From NCBI RefSeq assembly GCF_009928415.1, contig NZ_JAABNN010000024.1, positions 1 to 35,236 on the forward strand: a DNA stretch of 35,236 nucleotides, in the 5' to 3' direction. The stretch's first letter is position 1, and each line of letters starts with the position of its first letter. Positions 24,083 through 30,915 of the stretch are shown piece by piece. A program made the position numbers and the translations under genes. A model generated the notes under the pieces. The model was not told the origin of the DNA. It searched no databases and was given only the letters and a program-made list of their open reading frames with translations. This DNA is from Bacillus sp. USDA818B3_A. GTDB lineage: Bacteria; Bacillota; Bacilli; Bacillales; Cytobacillaceae.

Positions 24083-25398
24083 ATAGACTCTCCTCTTCTT
24101 ATCCAGTTTGGAATATTAATAAATAATAGTTGTAGGAAAACAGATGTGAACGCACCAATTAAAATGCTATTCGTAAGAAATGTCCCAAGGGCTCCTTTGG
24201 CATTATCAAAATAAGATGGCATGGATACAGATAAAAGTATGGATAGGCCGATAATCATATAATTTTTCTCTGAACTTTTTACGTTTTTTAGAATAGAAAT
24301 TCCGGTATAGATTAAAGAGGCCGCTGCAGGCAAAAAGATCCCACCGACTACGGCGTCCGGTGTTAAAGCAAGCAAGGATCCAGCCTTTGGAATTAAACCA
24401 AGTACTAAAAAAATGATTCCTGCCACCATAACCGGATACCTAGAGCCTACCCCCGTTAAACGAAGCAATCCTACATTCTGAGCATAGGCAGTAGTCGGGA
24501 ACCCTCCGATTAATGAAGAAATAAATGAACCCGCTGCTTCACCTGCAAACCCGTTTCGAATACGCTTTGAATCTAATTCAGTATTTAACATGGCTGCTGA
24601 AGCCTGGTAGACACCCATAGCCTCAATTACCGCTACGATATAAGCAATAAAGAATGTCAGGAAAGTGCTCCAGTCAAAGCTTAGCCCACCATACGGAAGG
24701 AAGTCCGGCAGTCCAAGCCAATCTTTTTTGGAAATCATTGAGAAATTGGTTTTTCCAATCATAAAGGCTAGAATATCCCCTATTATCAAAGCAATTAAAA
24801 ATGAGAAAGACTTCCACATTCCTTTGCCAAAGAGGGATAATAACAAAACGATAGCTGCCGTTGAGATAGAAAGTAAGAGGGTATCCGGACTAACAAATGT
24901 TTTGTCCCCCGGTGAACCACCCAAAAACTCATATAAAGTAAATTGAGATAAAGATATTCCTACAAGGAAGATTACTGTCCCTGAAACAACAGGAGTAAAG
25001 ATCGCTTTTAACCGCCCAATAACCCCAGTAATGGACAATAGAAATACAATGATGGCACTGACAAAAATACCACCGCTTGCCGATGCTAGATTATTCGCTT
25101 TCCCTGCGGAAATCATAAGAGCATCGAAAGCTGCTGATGGCCCCTGAATAATAGGGAGTTTTACTAACTTGGTAGCTTGAATTAACGTAACCATTCCCGC
25201 CGTTATAAAAATGGAATTAACAATATTAGCAGATTGGGAGAGCGGCAGCCCAATCATGGCAGCAACAAAAATAGGATCCAACCATACATTTGAAACAAAA
25301 ACGTGCTGGAGCCCGTATAAAAAGGTTTTTAGACGGGAAAGCCTTTCATCGATGCCAATTGTTCCTTGATTTTCTTGATAGATATCTTTCTCGTTCAT
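24079..25398 (-). CDS. NCS2 family nucleobase-type permease under TPP-riboswitch control
   Basis: A 439-residue permease of the nucleobase:cation symporter-2 family (SLC23; uracil, xanthine, purine carriers) with about 12-14 helices. Family marks are GLQHVFVSN in TM1 (the QH motif), VIEAMGVYQAS near residue 255 and GGFPTTAYAQNVGLLRLTGVGSR near residue 295. It imports a flat heterocycle with a cation. Being the first gene after a TPP riboswitch, its substrate is more likely a thiamine-related pyrimidine or thiazole than uracil or xanthine, but this is inference. The ATG at 25398 has AAGGAG upstream. It is the promoter-proximal gene of the four-gene operon. Confidence 0.9.
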   Translation of the reverse strand: MNEKDIYQENQGTIGIDERLSRLKTFLYGLQHVFVSNVWLDPIFVAAMIGLPLSQSANIVNSIFITAGMVTLIQATKLVKLPIIQGPSAAFDALMISAGKANNLASASGGIFVSAIIVFLLSITGVIGRLKAIFTPVVSGTVIFLVGISLSQFTLYEFLGGSPGDKTFVSPDTLLLSISTAAIVLLLSLFGKGMWKSFSFLIALIIGDILAFMIGKTNFSMISKKDWLGLPDFLPYGGLSFDWSTFLTFFIAYIVAVIEAMGVYQASAAMLNTELDSKRIRNGFAGEAAGSFISSLIGGFPTTAYAQNVGLLRLTGVGSRYPVMVAGIIFLVLGLIPKAGSLLALTPDAVVGGIFLPAAASLIYTGISILKNVKSSEKNYMIIGLSILLSVSMPSYFDNAKGALGTFLTNSILIGAFTSVFLQLLFINIPNWIRRGESI

Positions 25399-25486
25399 AA
25401 TAAACTCCTTAAATTTTAAATTTTCTATTAAGCCGAACCTATCTAATAGTACTTAGGAAACAGGAAATCGAATTTGTTCAAATAAT

Positions 25487-25520
25487 AAAAACCCCTCCAT
25501 TTTAATTAGCACTGGAGGGG
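25487..25520 (-). terminator. Intrinsic terminator of the TPP riboswitch (expression platform)
   Basis: On the minus strand CCCCTCCA (25520-25513) pairs with TGGAGGGG (25499-25492) and is followed by TTTTTATTATT. It lies between the TPP aptamer and the permease start, so thiamine pyrophosphate binding should favour this hairpin and stop transcription. Confidence 0.85.
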
Positions 25521-25574
25521 CCTGAGAATATCTTAAAAGCGGAACAATTAAAATCCGTAATTATGATATAAACA

Positions 25575-25665
25575 CTTCCCTACGCTGGTATTAGCCAGAT
25601 CAGGTAGTAAGGGTTAAGACCATGAGGGTCTAATCTCAGCCGGAACTTTGTCCGGCTCCCCTAGT
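25575..25665 (-). ncRNA. TPP riboswitch (THI box)
   Basis: On the minus strand the aptamer shows all conserved blocks: AGGGGAGC at the 5' end of P1, a stem ending GGCTGAGA, a variable arm with GACCCT/AGGGTC-type pairing, CCCTTACTACCTGATCTGG, and TAATACCAGCGTAGGGAAG closing P1. This is an almost perfect match to the thi-box consensus, which binds thiamine pyrophosphate and shuts off thiamine synthesis and uptake genes. A possible promoter (TTGAAA, 17 bases, TTATAG) lies just before it. It controls the permease-LuxE-LuxC-SDR operon. Confidence 0.95.
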
Positions 25666-25802
25666 GCTATAAATTTAAATAGTTTTAATTTTCAATAGAT
25701 ATAATGATAACCCTAAAAAAAAAATAGTAAATAAAACTTTTTTACTATTTTTTGCTCTCCGCTATGATTGCCCATTTTTTTTTAGATGCTTGACCATAAT
25801 AG

Positions 25803-25830
25803 TAAAAAAGACCTATCCATAGGATAAGCC
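25803..25830 (-). terminator. Terminator of the CNT transporter gene
   Basis: On the minus strand CTTATCC pairs with GGATAGG around loop TAT and is followed by TCTTTTTT. It begins right at the stop codon (25831), so the transporter and the TPP operon are separate units. Confidence 0.65.
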
Positions 25831-27024
25831 TTACCATGTGAATAAACCAACGAACATTGCACTCAACAATGAAACGGCAATTCCGCTCACTAACAACTTC
25901 CAGACATTTTTTCCAATAATACGGGATTTTTCCTCACCCATTATGGAACTAATTGCTCCATAAATCATTCCCACAGTACTGAAGTTAGCAAATGAGGTTA
26001 AAAATGTCGTCGCTACCGCAACCGTGTGTGGAGGAAGGGAATGAATGTGCTTTTTAAGATCCATCATAGCAACAAATTCATTCGTAGAAAGCTTAATACC
26101 CATAAGTTGAGCCACATACATAGCATCATGTCCAGATAATCCAAGTAAATAAGCAAAAGGGCTAAAAATAATGGAAAAAATCTTCTGAACAGTGAGTCCA
26201 TGAATAAAGAATCCTAAGATTCCATTGGCACAGGCAGTTAATGCCACATATCCAACTACCATAGCCAAAATAACGATAACCATACGGATACCGACAAGCA
26301 TACTGTTCGAAATGGTAGAGAAAAAATCTTTCTTTTCTGCTTTAGTAGGAATATATACAATGTCTTCCTCTTTAGGAACTTCTAGAGGATTTAAGACGCT
26401 TGCCAGAAGCAAGGCATTTAAGCAGTTTAAAGGAATAGCAGCAAAAACATATTTCCCTGGCACCATACTGAGATATGCCCCAATGATGGATCCGCTAATA
26501 CTACTCATACTCATAATTCCAAAGGTAAGCAGACGGTTTTCCTTCAACACTGAAAGCTGCTGGCGAATAACAGCTAATGCCTCTGTGTTTCCCAGGAACA
26601 TCATCTGTAGTGAGAAGAAACTTTCCAATTTAGGAAGCCCTGAAACCTTAGAGATTACCCAACCAACTTTATCAATGATCCATGTTAAAATGCCAAAATA
26701 ACTAAGGATATCAAAGAAGGTAATGATAAAGATGATCGGCATTAAAGCACTAAAGAAAAAGTCCACTGAAGGGTTCGCCATTGCGGACGGGAAAGCAAAG
26801 GAAATTCCCTGATTGGCACAATCTATGAGAAAGGTAAAGAAAGATGCAATCTTATTAATCACCCATATCCCAATTCTTGTCCCAAGCATAAACCACGTAA
26901 TTAGCAATTCCACGATAACTAAGCTAAGGACTGCACGCCACTTTACCATTCTCCTGTTAGGGGAACAAAGGTAAACCAGCCCAAAAACAATCAAAATCCC
27001 TAATATATTTAATAAAAAGAACAT
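25831..27024 (-). CDS. Concentrative nucleoside transporter (NupC/NupG family)
   Basis: A 397-residue CNT-family Na+/H+-coupled nucleoside carrier. Visible family elements are an N-terminal domain ending NPSVDFFFSALMPIIFIITFFDILSYFG, then GLPKLESFFSLQMMFLGNTEALAVIRQQL (the conserved GNTEAL substrate loop), SMSSISGSIIGAYLSM and SFANFSTVGMIYGAI near the end. It imports nucleosides across the cytoplasmic membrane. The closest type is NupG/YxjA, the purine nucleoside importer, and a degenerate guanine-riboswitch core upstream (27199-27275) fits that. The ATG at 27024 follows GGGAG. A terminator abuts the stop codon. Confidence 0.92.
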   Translation of the reverse strand: MFFLLNILGILIVFGLVYLCSPNRRMVKWRAVLSLVIVELLITWFMLGTRIGIWVINKIASFFTFLIDCANQGISFAFPSAMANPSVDFFFSALMPIIFIITFFDILSYFGILTWIIDKVGWVISKVSGLPKLESFFSLQMMFLGNTEALAVIRQQLSVLKENRLLTFGIMSMSSISGSIIGAYLSMVPGKYVFAAIPLNCLNALLLASVLNPLEVPKEEDIVYIPTKAEKKDFFSTISNSMLVGIRMVIVILAMVVGYVALTACANGILGFFIHGLTVQKIFSIIFSPFAYLLGLSGHDAMYVAQLMGIKLSTNEFVAMMDLKKHIHSLPPHTVAVATTFLTSFANFSTVGMIYGAISSIMGEEKSRIIGKNVWKLLVSGIAVSLLSAMFVGLFTW

Positions 27025-27198
27025 GCCAACAACTCCCAGTATAGGAATCCCTGTATTACAATGCTCCCATTTCCAGCCTCAGTACTGCTGAAGTATGAAA
27101 AAAGAGCCTTACGGAGATCCAATTTACATAATACGGACATAACTAACCGTATCTTAAGAAATAGTCTGCATATTCATCCCAAATTTATTCACACTTAC

Positions 27199-27275
27199 TT
27201 CCCTGTAGTCCGCCATTTATGCCTGGAGGGTAGAAACTATCACAACAATTCTACTGGTGACTGTATCTATTAAAT
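27199..27275 (-). ncRNA. Degenerate guanine (purine) riboswitch-like element
   Basis: Upstream of the CNT transporter the minus strand reads AGTTTCTACC (J2/3), then CCTCCA-GGCATAAA-TGGCGG, a P3-like stem with one mismatch and an ATAAATG loop, then ACTAC (J3/1 with the cytosine that selects guanine). These are the core residues of purine riboswitches, in the right order and about 180-210 bases before the start codon, as in B. subtilis nupG/yxjA. The P2 arm is weak (GTCAC/GTGAT with a long loop) and I cannot find a good 5' P1 strand. It could be a diverged aptamer or a remnant. Confidence 0.4.
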
Positions 27276-27478
27276 AATCCTTCATCTTTAAGGGTTATCC
27301 ATAATATTTCACAATTAGAAATAGGCACCTAAATCAGTAACAGTGACCTAATTTGAATCATACCTTGTTGAAGAGAGTACCCGAGATATTAGTGGTTTTT
27401 CTAACGGAACTAAAAATGATCTTAATGAATCTCTCGGTTTATGGTCTGTTTTAAGATATTTATAAAGGGGAGGTTACT
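27276..27478. other. Leader region of the bacteriocin precursor
   Basis: About 200 bases without a gene on either strand. Toward the right end CCGAGAT and ATCTCTCGG can pair across about 50 bases, so the mRNA leader of the precursor gene may fold. The GGGGAGG ribosome site ends just before 27479. I could not assign a promoter. Confidence 0.35.
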
Positions 27479-27751
27479 ATGCAAAATTTTCAAAATGAAT
27501 TACAAATGTTAGGCATGGATCATTACCAAGTTGGTGGGCTGAACACAATTGACCCTTATGGGCAACAACTTCTACAAGATCCTCGCCAATTCGGACACCA
27601 CTGTGGTGGATTCCATTGCGGTGGATTCCATTGCGGTGGATTCCGATGCGGTGGATTCCATTGTGGCGGATTCCGATGTGGTGGATTCCATTGTGGTGGA
27701 TTCAGTTGTGGAGGATTCAGATGTAGCGGTTTCATTGGTATCGGATTTTAG
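27479..27751 (+). CDS. Heterocycloanthracin/sonorensin-type TOMM bacteriocin precursor
   Basis: A 90-residue peptide in two parts. The leader (residues ~1-40) reads MQNFQNELQMLGMDHYQVGG ... DPYGQQLLQDPRQFG, which resembles the leader of heterocycloanthracin precursors. The core (residues ~41-90) is a tandem of nine xCGGF-type units (x = H, R or S; the last is CSGF), giving nine evenly spaced cysteines. In this class, cyclodehydratase and dehydrogenase turn such cysteines into thiazoles before export. No modification genes lie in the window, but in B. anthracis relatives precursor and enzymes are also separated. The ATG follows AAGGGGAGG. A spore-coat-like Cys/Gly-rich protein is the alternative, but the leader argues for a TOMM. 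Confidence 0.78.
   Translation: MQNFQNELQMLGMDHYQVGGLNTIDPYGQQLLQDPRQFGHHCGGFHCGGFHCGGFRCGGFHCGGFRCGGFHCGGFSCGGFRCSGFIGIGF
27599..27735 (+). repeat. 15-bp tandem repeat coding the CGGF units
   Basis: About nine imperfect copies of a 15-bp unit close to GGATTCCATTGCGGT, exactly five codons each, so changes in copy number keep the frame. Third-position differences between copies show the array is not a very recent expansion. Because the unit lacks stop codons in any frame, spurious long open frames appear in the other registers. Confidence 0.9.
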
Positions 27752-27778
27752 ATAAATAGTATTAACAGGGTTAGAGTT

Positions 27779-27812
27779 GAAGATCCATCTGTAAGCAAGG
27801 TGGATTTTTTCT
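27779..27812 (+). terminator. Terminator of the bacteriocin precursor
   Basis: GATCCA and TGGATT pair around a loop containing CTGTAAGCAAGG, followed by a run of T, about 30 bases past the stop codon. Confidence 0.55.
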
Positions 27813-28187
27813 TGTTGAGCTAAAGGGGTTTTGATGATTACTTCTTTCCCACCTTTAACCCGATTAGAGTTATCATGAATAACCTCCGTGGAGTGTGGAA
27901 AGTATTCCACTCTACAATAATAGCTCCCAATCAATAAACCCAAAATGGCTTCTAATGAATCTTTAAATGGCATTTAATATGTTTTTCCTCTTTCATTTTA
28001 TTATCAAAAATAAAACAAAGATAGCCTACCGAGAAAAGTACAATTAATTAGCTCAAGAATTAAACTACCACAGTATCTGTACAATCACGCTCACTTTCCT
28101 TCTGCTTTATTACATGATCTTTTTTGTCTCTTATACAATAACCCAGTTCCTATCAGTACCTTTTTCTGCCAATATGTTTTATTATTG
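27813..28187. other. Gene-free stretch with a possible antisense open frame
   Basis: No firm gene. On the minus strand a frame starts at ATG 27973 with an AGAGGAAA element upstream and reads MPFKDSLEAILGLLIGSYYC... for about 80 residues before entering the bacteriocin repeat in antisense. It resembles coding sequence in composition but matches no family I know, and its overlap with the precursor makes it doubtful. Confidence 0.25.
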
Positions 28188-28214
28188 GAAGCAAGAGAAC
28201 CGTCCCCTTGCTTC
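28188..28214. repeat. REP-like hairpin before the MFS gene
   Basis: GAAGCAAG (28188-28195) and CTTGCTTC (28207-28214) pair perfectly; the loop contains AGAACCGTCCCC. A motif around ACCGTCCCC is, to my memory, a recurring dispersed element in Bacillaceae genomes. It lies 10 bases before the ribosome site of the transporter and could also affect its mRNA. Confidence 0.4.
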
Positions 28215-28238
28215 TAAAAATCACCGGAGGAAAAACTT

Positions 28239-29588
28239 ATGTCTAAACCAACCAAAAACCGCTTTCTATTTATTACTGCCGTTGCTTTGGGAACGTTGCT
28301 GAACCCCTTGAATTCTTCCATGATTGCCGTTGCGCTTTCCCGGATCCAAAATGAATTTTCCCTATCATTTGCGGATGCCTCGTGGCTAATCTCCACTTAT
28401 TATCTTGCCAGTGGTATCGGTCAGCCGGTCATGGGTAAGCTTGGCGATGCATTTGGTCTTAAGAAGATGTATTTAATCGGACTGATTATGATTGCAGCAG
28501 CATGCTTTGCCGCTCCCTTTTCTCCGAGCTTTGGCTGGCTGATTGCCATCAGGATCATCCAGGCTATCGGAAGTTCCGCGCTTTTCCCGGCAGGAATGGG
28601 AATCATCCGTAAATCAATCACGAAAAATCAAGCACAGGCGCTGGGTGTCCTTTCGATTTTTACATCCGTATCCGCCGCATTTGGTCCCTCTATCGGCGGA
28701 TTTCTCACACATTACTGGGATTGGCAAGCGATCTTTTTGGTAAACTTCCCATTCATTTTGGCTGCCTTTTTCCTGGGGCTATTTATTCTTCCAAAGGATA
28801 GTAGAGATCGAAGCAAGAAAGTCTTCATTGATTATATTGGAATCCTTTTGTTTGCTTTGTCTATTTTAAGCTTACTATTGTTTTTACTGTCATGGGAAAG
28901 TGGAGTGAACTGGATTGAACTTTTGGTAAGCCTGGTCTTTATCTTCGTTTTTTATACATACGAAAGAAAACAATCGCATCCATTTATCGAAGTATTAAAG
29001 CTTAAAAACAACCTGAATCTGAGTTTTGTGTATATACAGTTTATCCTGGTGAATGTGATTTTCTACTCCATTTTCTTTGGGGTGCCGCTCTATCTGCAAA
29101 ATGTTCGCCATTTCGATTCCAAGACTACAGGTCTTATCATGCTTTCCATTGCTGGCTTTGGTGTTATCGTGTCGCCACTTGCTGGTCGATGGATTGACAA
29201 GCGTGGTTCAAAACCTGCTTTAATCACCGGGACCTCCTGCATGATTGCAGGTTCTTTACTTCTACTTACCATCCAAGGTTCATCGACGGCGGCATGGATA
29301 TTCTTTTGTTTATCTGTCCTTGGATTAAGTAACGGGTTTAACAATCTTGGTTTGCAGACGGCGCTATACACGTTCGTACCCCCTGCCGAAACCGGCACTG
29401 CTTCAGGTCTTTTTATGACATCACGCTACATAGGGACGATTTTTTCTTCTAGTTTACTGGGCATTTTATTCGGGAAGCATTTTTCAACAAGTCATTTTCA
29501 TGTAATGGCCTTCATCTGTGTGATTATCGGAATCTTGATTATGCTGTTGACGATACGGATGCCGCAGATGCAGAAACAGCGTCAATAA
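28239..29588 (+). CDS. MFS drug/solute exporter (DHA2-like)
   Basis: A 449-residue major facilitator with about 12-14 membrane helices. Motif A appears as GKLGDAFGLKKMY near residue 66, and the antiporter motif C region is AAFGPSIGGFLTHYWDWQAIFLVNFP near residue 145, where FFL/WRWIFL-type text marks DHA1/DHA2 exporters. It exports a drug or metabolite against protons. The ATG at 28239 has CGGAGGAAA. The gene is single, closed by a perfect terminator. It lies ~490 bases after the bacteriocin precursor, but on its own transcript, so an export or immunity role for the peptide is only a possibility. Confidence 0.9.
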   Translation: MSKPTKNRFLFITAVALGTLLNPLNSSMIAVALSRIQNEFSLSFADASWLISTYYLASGIGQPVMGKLGDAFGLKKMYLIGLIMIAAACFAAPFSPSFGWLIAIRIIQAIGSSALFPAGMGIIRKSITKNQAQALGVLSIFTSVSAAFGPSIGGFLTHYWDWQAIFLVNFPFILAAFFLGLFILPKDSRDRSKKVFIDYIGILLFALSILSLLLFLLSWESGVNWIELLVSLVFIFVFYTYERKQSHPFIEVLKLKNNLNLSFVYIQFILVNVIFYSIFFGVPLYLQNVRHFDSKTTGLIMLSIAGFGVIVSPLAGRWIDKRGSKPALITGTSCMIAGSLLLLTIQGSSTAAWIFFCLSVLGLSNGFNNLGLQTALYTFVPPAETGTASGLFMTSRYIGTIFSSSLLGILFGKHFSTSHFHVMAFICVIIGILIMLLTIRMPQMQKQRQ

Positions 29589-29617
29589 CAAAAGGGACAC
29601 ACTCGTGTCCCTTTTGT
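29588..29617. terminator. Terminator of the MFS gene
   Basis: ACAAAAGGGACAC (29588-29600) pairs perfectly with GTGTCCCTTTTGT (29605-29617) around loop ACTC. It starts at the stop codon itself. Confidence 0.85.
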
Positions 29618-29678
29618 ATAATTGATATCATAGTGGCAATGGATATGATGAATAGGATTATTCTTCAGATCGACTTTA

Positions 29679-29807
29679 TTATCCATTCACTTTTTGTTCA
29701 ATAATAGTAACCAATTCTTCAATAATATCGTTTAAGGACATCTTACTTGTATCTTTTTCTAGAATTAAAGATGTTTTATTAATCAACATTTCTTCTTGTT
29801 CATTCAC
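29679..29807 (-). CDS. Small acidic hypothetical protein (42 aa)
   Basis: A short gene with a strong ribosome site: TTGGAGGTT, 5 bases, then GTG at 29807. It codes 42 residues: MNEQEEMLINKTSLILEKDT followed by SKMSLNDIIEELVTIIEQKVNG. The protein is acidic and helical with regularly spaced hydrophobics, so probably an adaptor or a partner-binding peptide. It lies just downstream of the phasin-like gene on the same strand, beyond that gene's hairpin at 29874-29912. I do not recognise a family. Confidence 0.6.
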   Translation of the reverse strand: MNEQEEMLINKTSLILEKDTSKMSLNDIIEELVTIIEQKVNG

Positions 29808-29873
29808 AACAATAACCTCCAATATACTATTCTACCTTTCTTAACCTGACCCTTTTAAACTTTTAAATGTACC

Positions 29874-29912
29874 AAAAAAGCAGCGTTCCAGTGAAGGTAA
29901 AGCTGCTTTTTT
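29874..29912. terminator. Bidirectional terminator of the phasin-like gene
   Basis: AAAAAAGCAGC and GCTGCTTTTTT pair with a 17-base loop; runs of A and T on the two sides make it work on either strand. It lies about 60 bases past the minus-strand stop at 29971. Confidence 0.75.
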
Positions 29913-29970
29913 CTGCAATAAGAATATTCCTTAACAAGAAGAACTCATCTACTTTAAATTTGTAGATTAT

Positions 29971-30612
29971 TTATTTTTGAGGAAAAAATAAACGCAAGCT
30001 ATCTTCTAATTGGTGTGCAAAATTTTGATGAATATTTCTAGTTTGTTTTAAATAGTTGTCTGTGATAGCTTCCCAAGCGTTCCATGCTTCATTTGTAGAT
30101 TCAATGAATGACTCACTATTTTGTTCAACAAGCTTCTCTGATTTTTCAATTAAGTCAAAAGCAGTGTTAATTGGAGTTAAATAAAGCCCCTCTAATTTAT
30201 TAGCTACTTCACTTACTTGACCATTAAAAGATTCAGTCACTTCCTGAAAAGATTCATTTGTTTTAACAATAGAGTTTTGGAATAAGCTTTTCCGCCAATC
30301 GCTATTAATTTTTGTTGCATCCTCAAAAAGACCCATTAAAGTTTTTCGGTATGCTCCATTGAACTTTGTTGTTTCCTTTATAGCATTTAAGAAAAGTTCT
30401 TGGCCTTGTGCTCTAACTTCTCTATTCTGAGATACTGCGCCTTCAAATTGATCCCAAAATGTTTCAATAAATGACTCTGAAGCATAGCTTGTTTCTTCTT
30501 GCTGCTCCACTTCTTGAAACTCAACTTTTGGCCCTTCTACTATTGTAACCTCTACTTTTTTAGCTTCCTCTTTTTGAACTTCTTTTTTTGGTTCCATTAC
30601 CTTTTGTGCCAT
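29971..30612 (-). CDS. Phasin-like coiled-coil protein
   Basis: A 213-residue soluble protein. The first ~45 residues are highly charged (KKEVQKEEAKKVEVTIVEGPKVEFQEVEQQEE) and probably unstructured. The rest is almost all helix with heptad-like spacing, and includes SFIETFWDQFEGAVSQNREVRAQGQELFLNAIKET near residue 48, reminiscent of the FWDxW segment of Bacillus phasins that coat polyhydroxyalkanoate granules. No phaC, phaR or phaB gene is in the window, so I only call it phasin-like. The frame opens at ATG 30618, but ATG 30612 has the right spacing from GAGGAGG. Confidence 0.5.
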   Translation of the reverse strand: MAQKVMEPKKEVQKEEAKKVEVTIVEGPKVEFQEVEQQEETSYASESFIETFWDQFEGAVSQNREVRAQGQELFLNAIKETTKFNGAYRKTLMGLFEDATKINSDWRKSLFQNSIVKTNESFQEVTESFNGQVSEVANKLEGLYLTPINTAFDLIEKSEKLVEQNSESFIESTNEAWNAWEAITDNYLKQTRNIHQNFAHQLEDSLRLFFPQK

Positions 30613-30811
30613 CTTCATTCCTCCTCATGTGCTTTGTTAAATTTCTCTATTTTTTCCTCCTATGGAACGGAGGTATGTAGAGTTCAATACTCTTGGTTAT
30701 GACTTTATTTCACGGAATTACTATATATGTATTTTACACATATGGGTTAGGACTAGTCAATTAGACAAGCCAAATAAAATGAGAAAATTTTTATTATTTT
30801 AATAAATCCAT
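30613..30811. other. Intergenic region
   Basis: About 200 bases without an open frame I can support. It holds the ribosome site of the phasin-like gene and presumably its promoter; the right half is very A/T-rich. Confidence 0.4.
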
Positions 30812-30814
30812 AAA

Positions 30815-30846
30815 AAATGGTGGCCCTGAGTGACTTCAAAACCACC
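30815..30846 (-). terminator. Terminator of the FMN glutamate-synthase-like gene
   Basis: On the minus strand GGTGG pairs with CCACC across a long loop and is followed by ATTTTTTATGG. It lies about 70 bases past the stop codon at 30916. Confidence 0.5.
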
Positions 30847-30915
30847 TAGCTTATTGTGGTATTGCCACATTATAATGATACGTCATTCGCTTTTTTCCCT
30901 TTCATTTCTATTAAA

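Noticed and set aside
27549..27973. Long open frames in the other register and on the opposite strand across the bacteriocin repeat (Val-Asp-Ser and Ser/Thr-rich)
   Set aside because: The 15-bp repeat has no stop codon in any frame, so open frames arise automatically; only the +27479 frame has a strong ribosome site and a sensible product.
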